Assembly: GCA_023432235.1 (NCBI GenBank)
Contig: JAEYUX010000139.1
Coordinates: 1 to 17,559, forward strand
DNA from: Actinomycetes bacterium
Lineage (GTDB): Bacteria; Actinomycetota; Actinomycetes; Actinomycetales; Demequinaceae
Direction: 5' to 3'
Length of the DNA: 17,559 nucleotides
The notes beneath the pieces are model-generated. The model made no database searches and had not been told where the DNA came from. It worked only from the letters and a program-made list of their open reading frames with translations. Positions within the stretch are counted from its first letter, which is position 1; every line of letters starts with the position of its first letter. Positions 13,149-17,559 of the stretch are shown here, piece by piece. The translations under genes were made by a program, and so were the position numbers.

Positions 13149-15299
13149 ATGGCTAACCCGCCCATCTCCGCACCCCCCTCCCCCTCACCTCACCGACTTG
13201 GTGTGCATGTGGTGGACGGAGGTGTCATTGCCGCCGTATTCGCCGCGCACGCCACGAGCGTTGACCTCTGCCTCTTTGATGAGGCCGGCGACGAGGCACG
13301 GGTCGCGCTCAATGGCCCGACGCACGGCGTCTGGCACGCCTTTGTCCCCGGCGTCGGCGCTGGTCAGCGCTATGGCTTCCGCGCGGCTGGCCCCTGGCAG
13401 CCAAAGCGAGGCCATCGGTATAACCCCGCGAAGCTTCTCCTCGACCCGTACGCGCGTGGCATCACCGGCGAAGTAAGCCCCTCGACCGCCCCCGGCGCGT
13501 CGGTCCTGCGATCAAACCGCGACGGAACCGACTCTGCGCCTCTCGTTCCTCGCGGGGTCGTGGTGCCCGATCCCGCTGCACCCTTCAGCCACCCCAAGCC
13601 GTCGGTCCCGTGGCGTGACACCGTCGCGTACGAAACGCACGTCAAGGGCTTTACCAAGCTCATGCCGGGTGTGCCCGAAGAACTGCGGGGCACCTATGCC
13701 GGGCTTGCTCACCCGGCGTCGATCGAGTACCTCACGTCGCTTGGCGTCACCACGGTCGAACTGCTCCCGATTCACGCCTTTGCCTCCGAGCCCCATCTCG
13801 AGGACCTCGGGCTCACGAACTATTGGGGTTACTCGACGCTTGGCTTTTTTGCCCCGCACGCGGCATATGCGACGAAGGCCGCACAAGAGCGAGGGCCCGA
13901 GGCTGTGCGTGATGAGTTCCGAGGCATGGTCGACCTGCTTCACGCAGCGGGCCTCGAAGTGGTTCTCGACGTCGTGTACAACCACACATGCGAAGGCGGA
14001 TGGGGTGATCGTGTCATCAGCTGGAAGGGGCTTGATCACTTCACGTACTACCGCCACCAACCGATGAATCCTCAGCATTACGACGACGTCACGGGCACTG
14101 GCAATTCGCTCGACTTTGGCCACCCCGCCGTCATCAAGATGGCGCTCGACTCGCTCCGCTACTGGATCGACGTGATGGGGGTCGACGGTTTCCGTTTCGA
14201 CCTTGCAGCAACGTTGGGGCGCACAGCGAATGGCTTTTCGACGAACCATCCGTTCCTCGTGGCGCTGACAACCGATCCGGTACTCGGCGGCTCCAAGCTC
14301 ATCGCTGAGCCCTGGGATATTGGGCTCGGCGGGTGGCAGGTGGGCAACTTCCCTGTGCCCATGTCCGAGTGGAACGACCGCTTCCGGGATTACGTGCGGA
14401 CCTTCTGGCTTGAGTCTGGCGCTGCGAATCCAGGTCACCGCGAACATGCCACGGCTCCCGAACTCGCGACGCGACTTGCCGGTAGCGCGGATCTCTTTGC
14501 CCATACGGAGCCGTATGGCGTGCGTGGACCTGTCGCGTCAATCAACTTTGTGACGGCACACGATGGTTTCACCGCGTACGACCTCACGGCCTACCAACAC
14601 AAGCACAACGAGGCCAATGGCGAGGACAACCGGGACGGCACTGACAACAACCGCTCGTTCAACCATGGAGCGGAAGGCCCCACTGACGATCCCGCCATTC
14701 AGGCTGCGCGTGAGCAGTCGGTGCGCAACCTGCTCGGCACGCTCTTGCTGTCAGCAGGGACGCCGATGCTGCTCGGTGGCGATGAGATCGGCCGTAGCCA
14801 GGGCGGGAACAACAACGCGTATTGCCAGGACAACGAGATCTCCTGGTTCAACTGGAACCTTGAGCCGTGGCAGGAGCAACTGCGCGAGACGGTTGCCTAT
14901 CTCATTGACGTGCGCCGTCGCCATGCCGTGTTGCGCCCTACTCGCTTCTACGACGGTGTGGATACAGATCCTCGTGATGAACAGTTCCGCGCCGATTCAG
15001 CGTGGTTCACGGCGCAAGGCGAACCCGAGAACGAGGACTGGTGGGAGGACCCCCATACCCGTGCGGTGCAGTTCATGCGCTCGCTGTCCGACCCCGACGA
15101 AGCCGACGCTCTGCTCATCGTCAATGGCGCAGCAGACGTCGTCCCCGTGACGATTCCGGATGATGACGGCGCGTACTGGCATCTTGTGTGGGATTCGACG
15201 TGGCCGACGCCGCAGCAGCGCACCGACGAACTCACCCGCCCCGGCGCCACAGTGGATGTGCCTGCCATGTCGTTGCGCCTCTACATCAGCGAGCACTAG
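13149..15299 (+). CDS. glgX: Glycogen debranching enzyme GlgX (GH13 isoamylase-type)
   Basis: This cytoplasmic GH13 enzyme hydrolyses alpha-1,6 branches of glycogen limit dextrin. The 716-aa protein has an N-terminal CBM48-like beta domain (about 15-150), then YETHVKGFTKLMPGVPEELRG-type isoamylase sequence, the (beta/alpha)8 barrel and a C-terminal beta domain. Catalytic residues are Asp351 in GFRFDLA (nucleophile), Glu387 in IAEPWDIG (acid/base) and Asp472 in TAHDGFT. DVVYNHTCEGG and the GlgX motif GGNNNAYCQDNEISWFNWNL are intact. I chose ATG 13149 (MANPPISAP) because family similarity begins shortly after. The open frame back to 12933 overlaps the channel gene. There is no Shine-Dalgarno. 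It opens the plus-strand glycogen region, with glgE 79 nt downstream. Confidence 0.95.
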   Translation: MANPPISAPPSPSPHRLGVHVVDGGVIAAVFAAHATSVDLCLFDEAGDEARVALNGPTHGVWHAFVPGVGAGQRYGFRAAGPWQPKRGHRYNPAKLLLDPYARGITGEVSPSTAPGASVLRSNRDGTDSAPLVPRGVVVPDPAAPFSHPKPSVPWRDTVAYETHVKGFTKLMPGVPEELRGTYAGLAHPASIEYLTSLGVTTVELLPIHAFASEPHLEDLGLTNYWGYSTLGFFAPHAAYATKAAQERGPEAVRDEFRGMVDLLHAAGLEVVLDVVYNHTCEGGWGDRVISWKGLDHFTYYRHQPMNPQHYDDVTGTGNSLDFGHPAVIKMALDSLRYWIDVMGVDGFRFDLAATLGRTANGFSTNHPFLVALTTDPVLGGSKLIAEPWDIGLGGWQVGNFPVPMSEWNDRFRDYVRTFWLESGAANPGHREHATAPELATRLAGSADLFAHTEPYGVRGPVASINFVTAHDGFTAYDLTAYQHKHNEANGEDNRDGTDNNRSFNHGAEGPTDDPAIQAAREQSVRNLLGTLLLSAGTPMLLGGDEIGRSQGGNNNAYCQDNEISWFNWNLEPWQEQLRETVAYLIDVRRRHAVLRPTRFYDGVDTDPRDEQFRADSAWFTAQGEPENEDWWEDPHTRAVQFMRSLSDPDEADALLIVNGAADVVPVTIPDDDGAYWHLVWDSTWPTPQQRTDELTRPGATVDVPAMSLRLYISEH

Positions 15300-15303
15300 C
15301 CAC

Positions 15304-15348
15304 AGGTGGTGACTGTCCCGCCGCCGGCGCGCGCGGTCCACCTTTGTT
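15304..15348 (+). terminator. Possible hairpin terminator between glgX and glgE
   Basis: AGGTGG (15304-15309) pairs with CCACCT (15338-15343). The GC-rich interior can pair again (CCGC with GCGG), and the second arm runs into TTTGTT. The T-run is short and interrupted, so termination may be partial. The last bases also overlap a possible glgE -35. Confidence 0.35.
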
Positions 15349-15371
15349 GGCCCACTAAAGGCAGGTAGGTT
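15343..15371 (+). promoter_or_regulatory. Candidate glgE promoter
   Basis: TTTGTT (15343-15348) and TAGGTT (15366-15371) are 17 bp apart, and the -10 ends seven bases before the glgE ATG, which would start the mRNA at or next to the ATG. The alternative is that AGGTAGG at 15363-15369 acts as a Shine-Dalgarno with a long spacing on a glgX read-through transcript. Confidence 0.4.
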
Positions 15372-15378
15372 CAGTCCT

Positions 15379-17376
15379 ATGGACCAGCTCCGTGACACGT
15401 CTGTTGGCCGCATCCCCATTGTGGGTGTCTCTCCGTCCCTTGAGGAGGGCCGGTGGCCCGCGCGAGCCGTGGTGGGTGAGGCTGTGCCCATCACCGCGAC
15501 GATTTTTCGCGAGGGCCACGACGCCGAGGGGGCGACCGTTGTTGTGCGCGCGCCCGATGGCCGCGAGCATTTCATCCCGATGCCACAAGACGACTGGGGT
15601 AACTCGCGGTACCGCGCTGTCTTTATCCCCGAGGTAGAAGGGCTTCACACATTCCGGGTCGAGGCATGGTCTGACCCAGTGGGCACGTGGGCTCACGCAG
15701 CGGAGGTGAAGATCCACGCTGGGGTCGACGTCCAACTCATGCTCGACGAAGGCGTCGAGGTGTTGACCCGCGCACTCAAAGAAGTTCGCCGCTCCCCCGC
15801 CACCAAGAAGCTGCTCAATGAGGCAATCGCGACACTGGCGTCGGCAACCGGCAAGCCCGAAGCACGCTTCCACGAGGCGATGTCGGATGAGGTCCGTGCC
15901 GTGTTGAAGGAAGCACCGCTACGCGACTGGGTGACGGCGTCCCGCGAGTATCCCCTCCTCATTCAGCGCGAAAAGGCCTTGGTGAGCGCGTGGTACGAGA
16001 TCTTCCCGAGGTCCGAAGGCGCACGACTCGTGAAGAAGACGGGCGAGTGGAAGTCCGGCACCTTCACGACGGCCGCAAAACGTCTGCCGGGGATTGCCGA
16101 GATGGGCTTCGACGTCGTGTACCTCACGCCGGTCCATCCAATTGGCGCTACGCACCGAAAGGGCCGCAATAACTCTCTCGCGGCTGAACCCGGCGACCCT
16201 GGCAGTCCCTATGCGATTGGCGCAACCGAAGGCGGTCACGACGCCATTCACCCCGACCTCGGCACGTGGCGTACGTTCGCGGCATTCGTATCGAAAGCCC
16301 GCAGCCTTGGCATGGAGGTGGCGCTTGACCTCGCCCTCCAGTGCTCGCCTGATCACCCGTGGGTCACCGAGCACCCCGAGTGGTTCTCGACCCGTCTTGA
16401 CGGCACGATCGCCTATGCCGAGAACCCGCCAAAGAAGTATCAGGACATCTACCCTCTCAACTTTGATAATGATCCGGAGGGTATTTACCAGGCGATCCGC
16501 GATGTCCTTGAGGTGTGGATTCGCGCGGGCGTCACGCTCTTCCGCGTGGACAACCCGCACACGAAGCCGCTCACGTTCTGGGAGCGCCTGCTCCGCGAAA
16601 TCGCGACAGAGCATCCCGATGTCATCTTCCTATCCGAGGCCTTCACCCGCCCCGCGATGATGCACACACTCGCCAAGATCGGCTTCCACCAGAGCTACAC
16701 GTACTTCACGTGGCGGCAAAGCGCAGAGGAGATGGGTGAGTATCTCGAGGAGGTTTCGGGGGACTCCTCCTTCTACATGCGGCCGAACTTCTGGCCCACC
16801 ACGCATGACATCCTCACCCCGGATATGCAGCGCGGAGGCGCGCCGTACTGGAAGATGCGCGCCGCGCTCGCCGCAACCGCTGCTCCGTCTTACGGCATCT
16901 ACACCGGATACGAGTTCATCGAGTCGGTGCCGCGGCCGGGCGTCGAAGAGCAGATCGACAACGAGAAGTACGAATACAAGCCGCGCGACTGGGCGCGCGC
17001 TGACGACCAGGGAATGGTGACGCTCCTCAGCACGCTCAATTCGCTACGCGCCGACCACGTCGCGCTCCGTCGCCTCCGTGGGCTGACGGTTCACCGGACC
17101 ACCAACCCCAATGTGCTGTGCTTCACCAAGCATGTGCCTGCCGCGGAAAACCCCGCCGGGAAGACCGATACGGTGATTGTGGTTGCTTCTTTCGATCCAC
17201 ATTCCGTTAACGACGCGGTCATCACGCTCGACATGAAGGCAATAGGGCGTGAAGACGGCGAGCGGCTCCGTGTGCACGACGCAATCTCGGGAGAGGACTA
17301 CACGTGGGAAAGAGAGTTCTTTGTCAGATTGGATCCAGCGCGCACACTCGTCCACGTGGCGGCGGTGCGGTCATGA
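15379..17376 (+). CDS. glgE: Alpha-1,4-glucan:maltose-1-phosphate maltosyltransferase GlgE (GH13_3)
   Basis: This cytoplasmic enzyme extends alpha-1,4-glucans by transferring maltose from maltose-1-phosphate; it is the defining step of the actinobacterial GlgE pathway. The 665 aa match the family length. The N-terminal domain opens GRIPIVGVSPSLEEGRWPAR with the GlgE-specific beta-sandwich. The helical insert and barrel include YEIFPRSEG, YLTPVHPIGATHRKGRNNS and KKYQDIYPLNFDND, all GlgE hallmarks. Catalytic residues are Asp391 in FRVDNPHTKP (nucleophile), Glu420 in FLSEAFTRP (acid/base) and Asp477 in TTHDILT, equivalent to Asp394, Glu423 and Asp480 of the Streptomyces enzyme. It is followed 18 nt later by glgB; no treS or maltokinase gene lies between them, an arrangement also seen in Mycobacterium tuberculosis. 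Confidence 0.96.
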   Translation: MDQLRDTSVGRIPIVGVSPSLEEGRWPARAVVGEAVPITATIFREGHDAEGATVVVRAPDGREHFIPMPQDDWGNSRYRAVFIPEVEGLHTFRVEAWSDPVGTWAHAAEVKIHAGVDVQLMLDEGVEVLTRALKEVRRSPATKKLLNEAIATLASATGKPEARFHEAMSDEVRAVLKEAPLRDWVTASREYPLLIQREKALVSAWYEIFPRSEGARLVKKTGEWKSGTFTTAAKRLPGIAEMGFDVVYLTPVHPIGATHRKGRNNSLAAEPGDPGSPYAIGATEGGHDAIHPDLGTWRTFAAFVSKARSLGMEVALDLALQCSPDHPWVTEHPEWFSTRLDGTIAYAENPPKKYQDIYPLNFDNDPEGIYQAIRDVLEVWIRAGVTLFRVDNPHTKPLTFWERLLREIATEHPDVIFLSEAFTRPAMMHTLAKIGFHQSYTYFTWRQSAEEMGEYLEEVSGDSSFYMRPNFWPTTHDILTPDMQRGGAPYWKMRAALAATAAPSYGIYTGYEFIESVPRPGVEEQIDNEKYEYKPRDWARADDQGMVTLLSTLNSLRADHVALRRLRGLTVHRTTNPNVLCFTKHVPAAENPAGKTDTVIVVASFDPHSVNDAVITLDMKAIGREDGERLRVHDAISGEDYTWEREFFVRLDPARTLVHVAAVRS

Positions 17377-17394
17377 CGATGAATGGGGTGCCCC

Positions 17395-17559
17395 ATGGCG
17401 CGTGAACTGAGCGCTGCCGTGATCGCGGATATCGTCGGCGGCACACACCACGAACCGCACGCGATCCTCGGCCCGCACGTCGAGGACGGCGCGGTGGTGA
17501 TCCGGGTGATCCGGCCCTTGGCCAAAACGGTCGATATCGAGACTCTCGACGGCACGTTC
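17395..17559 (+). CDS. glgB: 1,4-alpha-glucan branching enzyme GlgB, N-terminal fragment (cut by window edge)
   Basis: Fifty-five codons are visible: MARELSAAVIADIVGGTHHEPHAILGPHVEDG and on to LDGTF. The G-x-HHEPHAILGPH pattern is the N1 beta-sandwich start typical of long GlgB proteins, which make alpha-1,6 branches in glycogen. I chose ATG 17395, preceded by GGGG about seven bases upstream. An in-frame ATG at 17383 (MGCPMAREL) is also possible. The spacing to the glgE stop is 18 nt, so the genes are probably cotranscribed and supply the elongation and branching steps of one pathway. The catalytic barrel lies beyond the window, so integrity cannot be judged. Confidence 0.88.
   Translation, partial: MARELSAAVIADIVGGTHHEPHAILGPHVEDGAVVIRVIRPLAKTVDIETLDGTF

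Noticed and set aside
13512..14504. Long open frame (330 codons) on the minus strand opposite glgX
   Set aside because: It lies entirely antisense to a gene with intact catalytic motifs and has no recognisable domain or ribosome-binding site. High-GC antisense frames are often open by codon bias.
15304..15343. Small RNA or riboswitch in the glgX-glgE gap
   Set aside because: The 79-nt gap is explained by a weak hairpin and a promoter. There is no recognisable conserved RNA structure.
1..17559. Mobile element, CRISPR array, defence island or biosynthetic cluster
   Set aside because: I saw no direct-repeat arrays, transposase or integrase genes, tRNA borders or shift in base composition. All genes are core metabolism or transport.

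Overview
The window is a high-GC stretch of ordinary chromosome from an actinobacterium. The gene order etfB-etfA-nifS-mnmA, a GlgE-type maltosyltransferase next to glgB, a fused MrpA/B antiporter subunit and LacI-family operators of the CebR type (TGGGAGCGCTCCCA-like) all point that way. A Micrococcales relative is my best guess, but the sequence does not fix the genus. I see no rRNA, tRNA, CRISPR array, insertion sequence or phage gene.

Layout. Positions 1-1307 (minus) hold a sugar ABC-transporter lipoprotein, cut by the window edge about ten residues before its expected end. A sigma70-like promoter and two LacI-type operators one helical face apart (21 bp) precede it, and a third cre-like site lies further upstream. 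Positions 1640-5699 (minus) hold a compact etfB-etfA-nifS-mnmA operon: an electron-transfer flavoprotein, a cysteine desulfurase and the tRNA 2-thiouridylase that probably receives its sulfur. Positions 5776-12099 (minus) hold a complete Mrp cation/proton antiporter operon, mrpA(B)-C-D-E-F-G, with every start overlapping the preceding stop. Its leader carries two strong hairpins downstream of a TATACT -10 element. Positions 12246-13097 (minus) encode a single-domain, six-helix voltage-gated cation channel of the NaChBac superfamily, directly upstream of the Mrp operon and on the same strand.

From 13149 to the right edge the plus strand carries glycogen genes: glgX (debranching), glgE (maltose-1-phosphate maltosyltransferase) and the first codons of glgB (branching enzyme). 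The treS and maltokinase genes that would feed GlgE are not in the window.

How the parts fit. The channel plus Mrp suggests a cation-influx/efflux circuit like that described in alkaliphilic Bacillus (NavBP with Mrp). The selectivity filter here, VSDGWAD, is unlike the Na+-channel TLESWAS and has Gly and extra Asp features associated with Ca2+-selective prokaryotic channels. The channel and glgX are transcribed divergently from a 51-bp gap. A perfect 15-nt palindrome sits exactly midway between the two start codons, with a -10-like hexamer 6 nt before each start. That mirror-symmetric, apparently leaderless divergent promoter and the unusual channel filter are the most interesting items. The rest of the window is well-understood core biology.
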